This document shows, one piece after another, positions 38,501 through 48,910 of a DNA stretch of 64,000 nt. The DNA is from Augochlora pura (Eukaryota; Arthropoda; Insecta; Hymenoptera; Halictidae): assembly GCF_028453695.1 (NCBI RefSeq), contig NC_135773.1, forward strand, positions 11,966,001 to 12,030,000, written 5' to 3'. The first letter of the stretch is position 1. Each line of letters begins with the position of its first letter. A program made the translations under genes and the position numbers. Below the pieces are notes generated by a model. The model saw only the letters and a list, made by a program, of their open reading frames with translations, searched no databases and was not told where the DNA came from.

Positions 38501-41203
38501 TTTAAAGCTTACTTATTTGAATCAATTTCTTTCTATTTTTCTTCTATTCGTCAAGGATTACTAAAAGCCATTAAAGAAAAACTAAAAATAATGAAACTAT
38601 AATTGAAAAGGTAAGTTATAAATGATTTTGTCAACAATTTAACATTTCGCGAATCTGAATAATATTGGAAAGAGTTCTATAAAGAAATTCCATAAAGTAG
38701 CTTAAGAAATTAATTTTCGAAGCAGCGCAGAAAAAAGAAAGGTGGACGTCGGTGCCGAGTGTAGACTCGGCATAAAGGTTCAACCCGTTTAGCCCGCAAG
38801 AAACGGTACGAGGAAGCTGCGGAAGCCCGCGGAAGGTTGCGGCGAACACGTCGCCTCGTTTCCACACACGACCGTGATAAATACTCCGAAAAACGTTTCT
38901 GCTGCGTGGGCGGGAGAGTGCGATCCCGGTTGTACGGCGTCCACCACCGGCGCGCGGATACTTTCCACAGTCTGGTTGTACAGTTAGGCGTGACGCAACC
39001 GCGCACTCGGGAACGGTATGAGATCCCAATTATCGAATGCTTCCGGTTTCTAAGGGTCTCTCGCGGTCTGCGTTGGAACAACGCCTAGCTCGGTTAGGTT
39101 CCTGGAGCGATGAATACCGGGATGAGGCCCGTTCTCCGCCGCAGGAAAAGTCGGCTCGCGGCCGCGCCGTGCTTATTGTTGGTTTTGAATCGCTCTCTAA
39201 TTGAAAGACAGGTATCCGGCCGAGAACCCGCTATCGACCGCTGTCAACCGCGGTTTGTTTCATGAAAAAGCGGCCCGTCAGAAATAACAAATTAGCGTGC
39301 GCGGCGCTGGTCTTTTTGCGATTAATGATTAACGATTATGAGCCGATAGTCATCGCAACTAATTCATCATAATTGGGCAAGAAGTGAACTGATCAATGAG
39401 CAAGGATCTATAGCTAGCTAGTTATTAGAAATAATTTATAACAATCTATAATTATAATAGAATAATTTATAGCAATCAACGAGTTATAATTGTTAATCAT
39501 TAATCAGATTACTTTTCGCCCTAGTCTGGCGTGAAACGGACGATAAGATATCGAGAATTTTTATAGCAATGTCTGTAAAAATCCTAGAGATTCGAACAGT
39601 ATTAATATCATTTAATTAATGAAATTGAAATTATACATAAAAAGATGAAAACTATAGTATCTAACATTCATTGTATTTACAATGGAAATGAATTTAGAAA
39701 TTAAAGTTGGAAATTACAGTTACCGACGTGACCCATAACGCGTTAAGTATTTTACGGTTCTGTTAATGTTTTCAGTGTTAATTAAAATAAAAAGCGTACT
39801 ATAAGAAACATGCAGCTTTTATATCGTTTTAATGACTTTATACTGTATTAATATTAAACGAGTATATCATTTAAATCATATTAATCGTACTTGCGCGATA
39901 TCCGTATCATAAATCATATAAAGTGTTTTTTTCGTAAACACCATAAATTAAGTAATACGGCTTTCGCGTCGTGGAACTCTAGGCTCAATAGCGTGTCTCT
40001 AAAGTTCGTTTTCCATTTTCTTGTTACCGTTAACGACCGGATGATGAACCCACCGAGGAATCATAACGACGTTAGTGTCAACGTGTTAGAAGAATAAGGA
40101 TCCGGACAATGTCCACGCTAAAGAAATCCGCTCATTATTCCAACAAAGAGTAACTATACGCAATGAATAACATTGAAGACGTCCACTTAAAACGCAGCCT
40201 GATGACGTTAACATCAAAGGCTGCACACCAGAGATGCGGCCCTGTCCACTAAAGTCATTCCACGTGTTATTGCGGAAGTGGTCTTTGAAGATCGTAAGAA
40301 ACCGTCCGCGGTGATCCACGACGATCGGATAAGCCTGAAGATCGTGGTTGTAAAAGAAGTTTATAAGGCTTCAGATTATACGACTGTCACGGGCTATCTA
40401 TCTTGGCCGATACATAGTGATTTCCGTCTTCCAAAGTGAAGAATGAAAAGATAGCTCTCGCGGCTACCATTTGTCGTAAACGCATTTTTATTTCGGTTCT
40501 ATGGACTCACGAGCTTAATACCTTTAACACCATGTGTTTCACAATTTCAATGTCCCGTTCCTACCGGCGGATTAACGCGGTAACTGTGCACGTGTCCACG
40601 ACGATTTCAACGTTAGCCAATCAAACTGTCCGCCATTTGGTTAACTTTGATTCGACGCTAGTCATTCTTCACTTTATAGTACATTCCGCAGACTATGTTT
40701 CACATACCAAAATTTATTGCTTCGCTGTTTAATTCCTAGACAATTTTCAAACGAATTTGCTTCGGTGTCAGAGTTTCGTTTTCAATTAATTTGTTTCCTA
40801 GAAAATTGTGAATATTTTTAAAATCGCTTTTTCAAATAGTACAATATTGTTACTCGATATTTCTTCGCAGCCCACTTTTTGATCAAAATTGTTTCACTCT
40901 TACTTGAAGAATATTTGGTCCGATAAAATAAAATTTGATGTTCATCGAAATTACAAGTTTCTCATTGAGTGAACTGTACTTGTTGTTCACTCTATAGCGT
41001 TCTCTTTTAATCCTTTACCATGTACTATATTTCTGTACATCAATTGCAAAATGAATATCAAAAAATCAGAGCAATCTTTTCAAATCACTAACGAATAGTG
41101 ACTAACTACCAACAAAATAAGTCGCTAATATGGCCTAGATGTCGAAAGCAAAGCTATCGATCCAGCCTGAACAACCACTGTAAATCGATGCTAAAAAATT
41201 TAG
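35537..41203. other. Non-coding; downstream intron or flank of the giant-exon gene
   Basis: On the minus strand this lies 3' of the giant exon's donor, so at least its right part should be intron. I could not identify the next exon (it would need a phase-0 acceptor). Minus-strand frames at 36166-36669 and 38631-39081 were considered and are not persuasive. AT-rich at 37.9-38.7 and 39.4-39.95 kb. Confidence 0.5.
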
Positions 41204-41323
41204 CTACTCCGAGTAAACGTTCGTAAAGTATAATTTCAAACGACCTGTCTTTAGAGAACAATTTTCAACGGACTCTAAAAGTGACGAGTCTCCGATCGGA
41301 TCGTGAGAAGAAAAAGCCCTTAC
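41204..41323 (-). other. Intronic read-through tail in frame with the giant exon
   Basis: These 120 bp follow the strong donor and remain open for 39 codons before a stop. The composition changes from charged and GC-rich to hydrophobic and AT-rich (ending LKLYFTNVYSE), as expected of an intron. It would be the C terminus only in an intron-retention isoform. Confidence 0.6.
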
Positions 41324-41326
41324 CTG
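41318..41326 (-). other. Splice donor of the giant exon
   Basis: The minus strand reads CAG|GTAAGG, close to the ideal metazoan donor. The intron starts at 41323 going left. The reading frame stays open for 39 codons past this site, which would be intron read-through rather than constitutive coding sequence. Confidence 0.85.
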
Positions 41327-44300
41327 ATTGATGTCGCTGCCCAAATCCCTGGCGCTCTTCGCGCTCCTCAGCTGATCGCCGCGGTACTCCCTGTACCTGA
41401 TGGTGACCTCGTCGTCGGTGAGCGCACCGCTGCCGCCGCTCCTCGCGTTCTTCTTGTTCTTCTCCTCCTTCGCCTTCTTCTCCTTCTTGCTGAACAGCTG
41501 CTTCACTTTGCTCATCGTGCCGCTCTTCTTGGCCGCCTTCTTCTCGTACTTTTTATCGGCGCCGGACGGCGGTTTCGCGGTGACCGGCGGCGACTTCGAT
41601 ACGTCGTTCGAATACTTGTCGTACTTCCGCTGCTCGGACGCGGTCAAGTTCATGTTCCGGTCGGTGTGCCTCCGTTCGTGCTTGATGAACTGTCTCGTGA
41701 CGAATCCCTCGTCCTCGGACTCGATCTGCTCCCGTCTGTCCACCTCCTGCGAGTCACGCCTGTAATCGTTCTCGATCCCTGAATCAGCCAGACGGTCCTT
41801 CCGGTCGGAATCGCTGAGCCGTGTCTCGCGCTGACGCCGCTCGGTGTGCGACCGAGTCTCCTGCCTCATGTGCCTGGACTTGCCGCCCTCGTGGAAGGCC
41901 CTCGCCGGCCTGGTAGGGCTCTCGTCGAACGGCTCCAACCTGCCGACCGAGGCCTTCACCCGCGGACTCTCCCTGGCGTCGGAGTCGTCGAAGTAATCCA
42001 ACCGATTGCGGGACCTGCGCAGAGGCTTCTTCGGGTCCTCGTCCATCTTCCGATGCTCCTTTCTCAGGGTCCGCGAGGTCTCGTCGTATCTGGTCTCGCA
42101 GCGGATCGAGTCTCTGGCGGTGGTGTCCGAGTCGTATCTGCTCGAGTTGTAGCCACCGCGGTCGGTGCGTATCCTCGGCGGAGAGCTGTCGTAGTCGTCG
42201 TGGGCGGGGTGCTTGCTCGTGGTGTACCGTTGGGTGGTGCGCGTCTCCTTGTAGTACTTGGACTCCAGTTGACTGTTCGTCATCTGGGAGATGTCGGTGT
42301 CGTAGTCGTCGTTCGGCCCCTCTCTCAGGCTGTCCAGGTGTCTCTTGGCGAAGGGCGACCTCTCCTTCCGACCGTTTATCGCGGGACTCTCGTGAAGCGG
42401 CCGACGCATGTCCCTGGCGTTCACGTAGTCCGCGTGACCGCTGGTCAGGTTCTCGTGGGACCTGGTCGTGTACTCGCTCCTCAGCGCCCTGACTCTCGCG
42501 TTCTCGCCTATCTCGTCCAATCGCTGGGTGGACTTGCTCATGCCGCGTATCGACTCGAAGTTCTTCTTCTTCGGCATGTACGGGTCCCTGGGCCTGGTCT
42601 CGCGGTCCAGGAAGTCCTCGCTCTTCGAGAACTTCCTCTCGGTGGTGAACTTCTTCGCGACGATGGGCGAGGGCAGCGCGTTGTTCTCTTTGGACTCTCC
42701 GCGGAAGTGGTGCGGCATCGTGTGTCCCTCCTGGTGGAAGTTGGACACCTTGTACGGGCTGCTGGACCCTCGGATGCCCTGGAATCGCTCCTCCGGGCTG
42801 TTCCTGGGCCGGTTACCGACGACCTTGAAGTCGTCCGAGTAGCCCTCGTGCGTTCGCGTCTCGACGATGTACTTGTCGCCGTACTTGTCCGTCCTGGTCT
42901 CGACGGTGTAGCCGTCCCTCGGCTTCGCATCGATGTAACCGTCGGTCGGTATTTTGTTGGTGATCTTCTTCTCGTAGCCGTAGACCTTGCCGTTATCCTC
43001 GTGTATCTCCTTCTCGAAGATGTACTTCTCCCCGTTGCTGTTGGTCCTTGTCTCCGTGATGTAGGTGTCCATGTAGCGTTTCGGTGACGCGACGCGGTTC
43101 GGCGTGACAGGGGAGGGAACGATCGGCTTATCGATGATCTCGTGCTCGGACTTTTTGATCGGAACATTGGCGCTGTTCTTCGCGGCGAATATCTCGTCCG
43201 CCAGCAGCCTCGACTTGATCCTGGACTCGAGCAGGTCGCGTCTCGCGCTCAACTCGGACGTCTTGTTCGAGATGCCGGGCTGCGGCTGCCTCAGAAGGTA
43301 CTCGTTGCTCTCCCGTTGCCTGGCGTCGGTCCCATCGGCCCTGCCCCTGCCGGATGTGTCGACGAACACCGTCGACGTGTACTTCTCCGGCTTATCGTAG
43401 AGTCGTCGGTCGATGTGCTCGAACTCGTGTTGTCGCTTCGCTTTCGCGTCCGAATTCCTGGACGCGTAGTCCTGCGTGCCGCTGTAATGACTGGTGAAAT
43501 GGCCGGTGGTCTTTCGATCCTCCTCGAACCTGGACTTGAACGTGTTGATCTCGTTGTTGCGCCTGAGGTCGCTGTTGTACGAGTAGTCCGTCCTGCGGTA
43601 CTCCTTCTCCGCCGGACTGTTCTCGCGCGAGGAGTCCTTGCGCTCGAGGCCGAGACCTTCGTCGCTGTCCGAGTGACTCCTCTGCGCCTTCTTCTTGTCG
43701 GTTTGCACCTGGGCGTAGATCACGTTGGTCTGCGGGGGCGGCGAGCTGCAGGACTCGTTCGGTCTGGTGTAGGAGAACGGCCGGTTGTTGTTGTGCCCGA
43801 AACCTGGCCCGGGCGACACCATGGTCCTGGTCAGCTGGGGCGGTGGCGATCGGTCGTTGGACAATCGGTGAATCATCTTGTGTATCGTTGACTCTTCGTC
43901 GCGTTGTTGGAGATCGTATCGGCTGCTGTGCAGCATGCTACTCGCGGCGACCTTGTCTACTTCGTCGAGCCCGGTGTCCTTTGCCGGTGAAGGGGTCCGG
44001 GCTGCCTTCTCCTCTTTCCTTTGTTCCCCCTCCCGTTTGGACTTGTTATCGTCCTCAAGCTCGATGGGTATGCGCCGCACGGTCGCCTTGTTCCCTCTGC
44101 GGGGCGATACCGGTGGCTCGCCGTGCTCTTCCGCCTGTTCGGGCTGGTCTCGCGTCTCTGCTGGCGGCGGCTCGGTTACCTTTCTGGCATCGGACTCCTC
44201 CTGCCTGGACTTCTTCGCTTCCGGCCGGCTCGCGGCCTCGCTCACATCGATCCTGCCGAAGTGGAACGGCTGCTGATCGACGTGCGGCGACGCCTCGATG

Positions 44301-44835
44301 ATGGGCGACAGCTGCTTCTTCGCGCGGAGGCTGCTCAGGTGCGAGCCCTCGCTCTCGCTGCCGCTCCTCTTCCGGTGCGATCGTGCGGACGTCCCGGCGT
44401 CGCTCGCGCTGCGACCCACCGGGTTCCTCTTGCGCTCGAGCTTCGGTGAGAAGAACCTGGCTAGGGTGCCCCTTAGCTTCTTCGCGCTGGCATCGCTCGC
44501 GCTCCTCTCCAATGCCTTCTTCTTCAGCCGAGGCGTCTCGACCGAGTCCGCGCCGGTCGTGCCACCGATCTCCTCGCTCCTGCGTCTCACATCGAGCGGC
44601 AGTTCCGGCCTCTTCTTGTTACGACGCGCCGGGAGTGTGCTGAATCGGCCGGGCAATCGGCGGTTATCGTGCGCGACACAATGAAGGCTGCCCGCTTGCT
44701 GAAGCACGAGCGCCGCCTCCTGCGCTAAGTCCTCCTTGCTCCTCGACGCGATGCTCTCTTTGTGCACGGGGGTGGCGATCAACCTGCCTTCGCCATCTCC
44801 AACGAGCGCCGCGGTCACGCGGGGCGATTCGCGTC
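41324..44835 (-). CDS. Giant internal coding exon of an unrecognised, charged, probably disordered protein
   Basis: Seen: an open frame of 1170 codons bounded by a splice acceptor (TTGCAG|GA) and donor (CAG|GTAAGG). The first two bases finish a split codon and the exon ends in phase 0 (last residues SDINQ). No initiator is needed; the ORF caller's start at 44818 is a GTG. Numbering from that codon, the protein is rich in S, R, K, E, D and has no evident membrane segment or folded domain. Notable parts: paired RSASDA motifs (105-110, 136-141); a repeat of the type ETRTxxxGxKYIxE (589-602 and 640-653); basic-Ser-x-x-x-Leu motifs (KFSKSEDFL 729-737, GMSKSTQRL 759-767, SAKSARDL 1152-1159); a Lys-rich stretch 1089-1124; and an acidic/basic tail around 1133-1146. 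GC content is clearly above the flanks. Known: such composition is typical of cytoskeletal or junctional scaffolds. Inferred: cytoplasmic scaffold or actin/microtubule-associated protein. I do not recognise the family; the rest of the gene lies outside this exon. Confidence 0.93.
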
Positions 44836-44855
44836 CTGCAACATCAAAGCAAACG
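44836..44855 (-). other. Splice acceptor of the giant exon
   Basis: Read on the minus strand, the intron ends TTTGCTTTGATGTTGCAG before GACGCG. The tract is T-rich and ends in CAG. Using it extends the open frame five codons (RESPR) upstream of the GTG that an ORF caller would choose, and implies the previous exon ends with one extra base (phase 1). An in-frame ATG start inside this exon is not supported near its 5' end. Confidence 0.8.
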
Positions 44856-44929
44856 CACCGTTTTCGTTAAACGATCTACCACACTTTCCACCGTATCTCG
44901 CTTGATATTTTACCCCCCAGCGATCGCCA

Positions 44930-45239
44930 TTAACCCTTTCGCCATGACCCTGCTTGCCCGAGGTGCTTCGACAAGTAGCCCCGACACATATATGTAATCC
45001 ACGATCAATAGAAAGAGAATTTTAACACTTCAATTACCATACCAGCCACCTCCAAAATTTATCAAAACTGAAGTATTATATTTAACTAGATGTTGCGGAT
45101 TTCTATAAAATTAGAATGACGGCAGTTGAAGGGTAACAACGAGAGCGATTAGAATAGCGAGTCTAGAATAAAATACAGAGTAAACTGATCACATCTTATA
45201 GAGATTAATTACACTTGCGTATCATAGCGAAAAGGTTAA
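44930..45239. mobile_element. TTAA-flanked MITE (piggyBac-like ends) in the intron 5' of the giant exon
   Basis: Seen: the left end TTAACCCTTTCGCCATGA and the reverse complement of the right end TTAACCTTTTCGCTATGA match at 16 of 18 positions, both starting with TTAA, 310 bp apart. No transposase frame is present. Known: a TTAA target duplication with short terminal inverted repeats is the signature of piggyBac-superfamily elements and their non-autonomous MITEs. It ends about 95 bp upstream of the giant exon's acceptor, in the flanking intron. Confidence 0.65.
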
Positions 45240-45440
45240 AGTACATTCGAGATCAGAATTCATTCGGAACAAACCCGGTTACTCGTTAATATTTATTAAT
45301 GAATTAATTTAATTATAATGTTAGGCAATTGCTCACACTTGTTAAGAAGGAATTACATTTTGAACAGTAAAACAGGTTTCGTTCTATCTCTCTACAATGT
45401 TAAAAAGACTGACGAAATAAATTATAAAATTACAATAAAG

Positions 45441-45540
45441 TAATTTAATTCTTAGAAATAAATTCGGCTATAATAATCTAATTTAATTCTCAGAAATAAA
45501 TTCCACTATAATAACATAATTTAATTCGTAAAAATGAAAC
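45441..45540 (+). repeat. 38-bp tandem repeat, about 2.6 copies
   Basis: Units start TAATTTAATTC at 45441, 45479 and 45517, exactly 38 bp apart, with inner sequence AGAAATAAATTCxxCTATAA. The third unit is partial. It lies in the putative intron upstream of the giant exon. Confidence 0.85.
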
Positions 45541-45659
45541 ATCCACCGTAATTCTACCCCACTCAATTTTTATCCACCTGATTCTAAATTCAATGACAGT
45601 TTGACCTCGTCGTAACCATACTGGAAGACTTCTATGTCTGGCAAAGTTGAGTAGATACC

Positions 45660-45782
45660 AAAGTTCAGTGTTTAACGTGTCTAAGAAAGTCATGAAGCTT
45701 AATCGATATGAAAGTTCAATGCTTGACGGAAATAGAAAATTCAATGCTTCTCGATCGAGGTCGGTCGATCAAAGTTCAATGC
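45660..45782 (+). repeat. Four spaced copies of AAAGTTCAATGC
   Basis: Copies (some with a substitution) at 45660, 45711, 45736 and 45771, with irregular spacing of 51, 25 and 35 bp. AGTTCA is compatible with a nuclear-receptor half-site (RGKTCA), but this is a short motif and the arrangement may simply be a decayed tandem repeat. Confidence 0.5.
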
Positions 45783-47785
45783 GGTTAAGTGACCGTAGAG
45801 ATCAATAATTCGTGTCCTCAGTTCCCGCTACCACATTTATATAAACCAAGAGCTTGGAACGGTTTTCGAGAAACGTGACTTCCCGATACTGTGCGATCCA
45901 GTGTCAGAACCTTTGGGAATCGTCGTGAGGAAATGCCGACAGGCGTGACAATGCGATGAAGCTGACGTATCTCCGTTGTAATTCATTCTTCTGCCGACTT
46001 TCCCTCGCGTTGACCTCTGCGGTAAATCGTTCGGGCATTAGCAGTACTTTTTCTTTTTACCACGGCGGAGTAATTTCCGAGTCCGCTTCACCCTAATTGC
46101 CGCGCGCGATTATGGTCGCGACGCGCTCGGGAGGAACTAATTAACATTCGCTTAATCCGACACGATCAATCTATTATTGTCCATTAATGTTATTAGAGTT
46201 TCTAGCCGCTTCAGTGCAACGATGCACGTTCGAAACGAAGTCGGCCGTCGTGTCGAACAGAAGCGTGGAACCACCGGACGGTAAGAAAACAGAGAGCTCG
46301 ATTATTGCATAAAAGATCTAGCTAATTAAGAGCAAAAAAAACTCAGCAGCCCACGGCAAAAGTCACTTTAACCGCGCCAGGTCGATCCGCTTTTTTCCCG
46401 CGGCAAAAAATTTCACAGACGCGGCGCCCTACGTCATCGACAGCCGGTATTAACGAACGAGCCAGAAGTCGCAAAATTTTAATTGGACGGCGACCAGCTC
46501 GACGACGTCCTCCATTAGTAGAGTATATATATATCCCCGACTCGCGAATTCTATCACGGATAATAGATTATTAGATTTCTAAATTGCCGGTTTATGCGAC
46601 GGTGGCCGGTCTGCTCGTTATTGTTTAATCGTCTTGTTTAACCAGACGTTCGCAGTCGACAGAAGTCGGGCACGAACTCGATGCCGTGCCCGTGGTCCAG
46701 CAACGACAAGAAAACGCGTCTCCTTCTCGATCGATCGTTAAACCGAGACGCGGGCCCTCGTTTGCTTTACTTAATTACCGTCCAATACAGTCGACATAAT
46801 CGACGCCATCGTAGCTGTAAATTCGCCGGGCGATCATTAGCTTGTTACAGGGGGTCGAACGATCGGAAGAAAGCGAGGAGAGAAAAATTTCATCGACGAA
46901 TATGTAATTCGATGAAAGAATCCTCGGTCTGTTTTAACCGCAGGAAGCTAACACGGGTGCTATTAAAACACTGACTCTGGTAGCAAGTAATATTTCAGCG
47001 TTAATTACAGTGATTCAAAATAATTCACGATTCTGTATAATCAACAGCGGAGCGAACTAGTGCCGCTAATATTTTACGCGTTTGATTTATATACGATTTT
47101 ATACTTGCAGCTGTTGCAACCTTTCAACGCAATCATTGCAGCGCGTGAATTCTTAGCGAATTATTAAATACAAACAGTAATATCAAAATTGTTTGAAATT
47201 ACAGTATGGTAGATGTTATTGGTATCTCACAGTAACATATTAATTTATTAACGGTACCGAATAGTATTGCAAAATATCAATTGTTAACCAGTATAACAGT
47301 ACTGACAATATCAAACATCGCAATAGCGCTGTACCTAAAAAACTAGATAAATCGCAAGACTAACCGGCTCCCACGTTCCCGGCGCTTACTTCGAAATCAC
47401 AGGCATTATTTTCGTCAAGGACCAATTTAGGTAGGCCAGCGCGTTTCCCTTTTCCGACATCGCCGGCAATCCGCGTCATACATTGTTCCGACCCGATGCG
47501 GACTGCAACGCGCAACTTTCGCTCCGCGGGTATTTTTGTAAGTCGGATAATAGAAATCGTGCTTCAATTTAAAATTCAGCTCATACGCTCGCGCACAAAC
47601 GTAATACGCAATTTGACCTTTTCGGTGTGCACACGCCTTGCGAACCGGCGGGTTCGCGGCGGGAAATCGGTCGAAGAGACGGGATTCCGTGCGAGCCAGC
47701 CCTCATCGTCGAACAAAATCTCATAAACTATTCGAACGATCTGGAAGATCGTCTAGACAACACGCATCGCGGAACGAAGTCTCAC

Positions 47786-47795
47786 CTTTGAACAT
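47786..47795 (-). other. Candidate first coding exon end of the giant-exon gene (ATG TTC AAA G|GTGAGA)
   Basis: The minus strand reads ATGTTCAAAG|GTGAGAC. The donor is good, and its phase (one extra base) is exactly that required to join the giant exon's acceptor, giving M-F-K-G-RESPRV. An in-frame stop lies about 40 bases upstream of this ATG, so it would be a true start. The match could be chance (one in three for phase). Confidence 0.2.
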
Positions 47796-48699
47796 AGCGA
47801 GAAATTCAGAGATCGTAGCTACGTTCAAGTCTTAACCTATTTAGCTCTTGCGACCTCGTTGAAAAGTGTGCATCTAAAATGAATGAAAAAAATGTAACGA
47901 TATAGCAATGACTAACGAAGCGTAGTACTTTGTTCACAGTACAGTTTTTTGGCAATATTTATTACAGGTTAATTACGTAATTATTTATATTTTTTTATTT
48001 ACTTGTTTTAACCTCAAAATATTCAGAACATCTTAATATTTGAAAATATATTTTAGTTCCGATTAAAAATGCAATTTATAAGACTACCAATCGATTTAAC
48101 GGATATTCGCAAATTTTTAGAAGATAACGCGAATAACTAGAAGATAACGGAAATAATTTAAAATAGTGCTGGAAAATGTTTGCACGGATTCGAGGAGAAC
48201 GTTTCCAGCGAAAGACGCCGTGTGGGAAATGAAGGTTGTCCTTTGGGTTCGTGCTAAATACCTCCGCGTCCTTTCCGATTTTCCATAGAATAATTAAAGG
48301 AGAAGAGAAACCGTGTCTGATTTAATCTCCATTTCATATTACGTCTTCGCGTGCAGCACAAGCGCGGATAATCACTCGATGCTCTCAACAAATATCATGT
48401 ACCAGTGACCTTTCCGTATAATAGTGTATACCGTGCACAAACACAACAAGCCGGTGCACGTTTCTCGACAGAAATTAATTGACGTGCCAGCGACGAGAAC
48501 TATTTTTATGAAATTCATTTTACACGTTGGACAACCCGAGGGAAATTACTTATTAACTTTCGAAATGTCCGCCGTGCCATCTTCCTTCGCTGTTCTGTTC
48601 CATCTACACCGGGTTCTGGACTATGTAATTTTCTGTAATGAAATGCTTCAGCATTTTTCGTATGGTGCAAATATTATTACATTGTGAAAAGTACTTTGG

Positions 48700-48910
48700 T
48701 AATTAGGCGGAATGAGGTCTTTAACACTAATTTCAGCGAAGTTGAAATATGCATTCAAGGTTATTTTGAACAACTTTTTCCTGTACCAGATTTTACTATA
48801 GGGAGTGAGTTTATATTAAAAAATAAGACGCAGAAGTATAACATTTTTTTATCCGGGACTACGTTTTCTAGAAAATCGACTTTGTAGTTTATATTGTAAA
48901 TTTCATTTAC
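48700..48910 (+). repeat. Probable decayed interspersed repeat
   Basis: Contains ATTCAAGGTTATTTTGAACA, then AAAAAATAAGACGCAGAAGT, then CGTTTTCTAGAAAATCGACT, a succession I associate with a high-copy hymenopteran repeat. The short frames on both strands here (48684-48887, 48761-48979) are likely derived from it. Family not determined. Confidence 0.35.

Noticed and set aside
39481..39750. Possible TTAA MITE between TTAATCATTAATCAG and GACCCATAACGCGTTAA
   Set aside because: The two ends are not inverted repeats of each other.
41846..43087. 413-residue plus-strand open frame opposite the giant exon (and 43142-43891, 43878-44449)
   Set aside because: It is an antisense shadow. The minus frame is longer, has splice sites and coherent composition, while the plus frame is the V/L/R-rich mirror of GC-rich codons.
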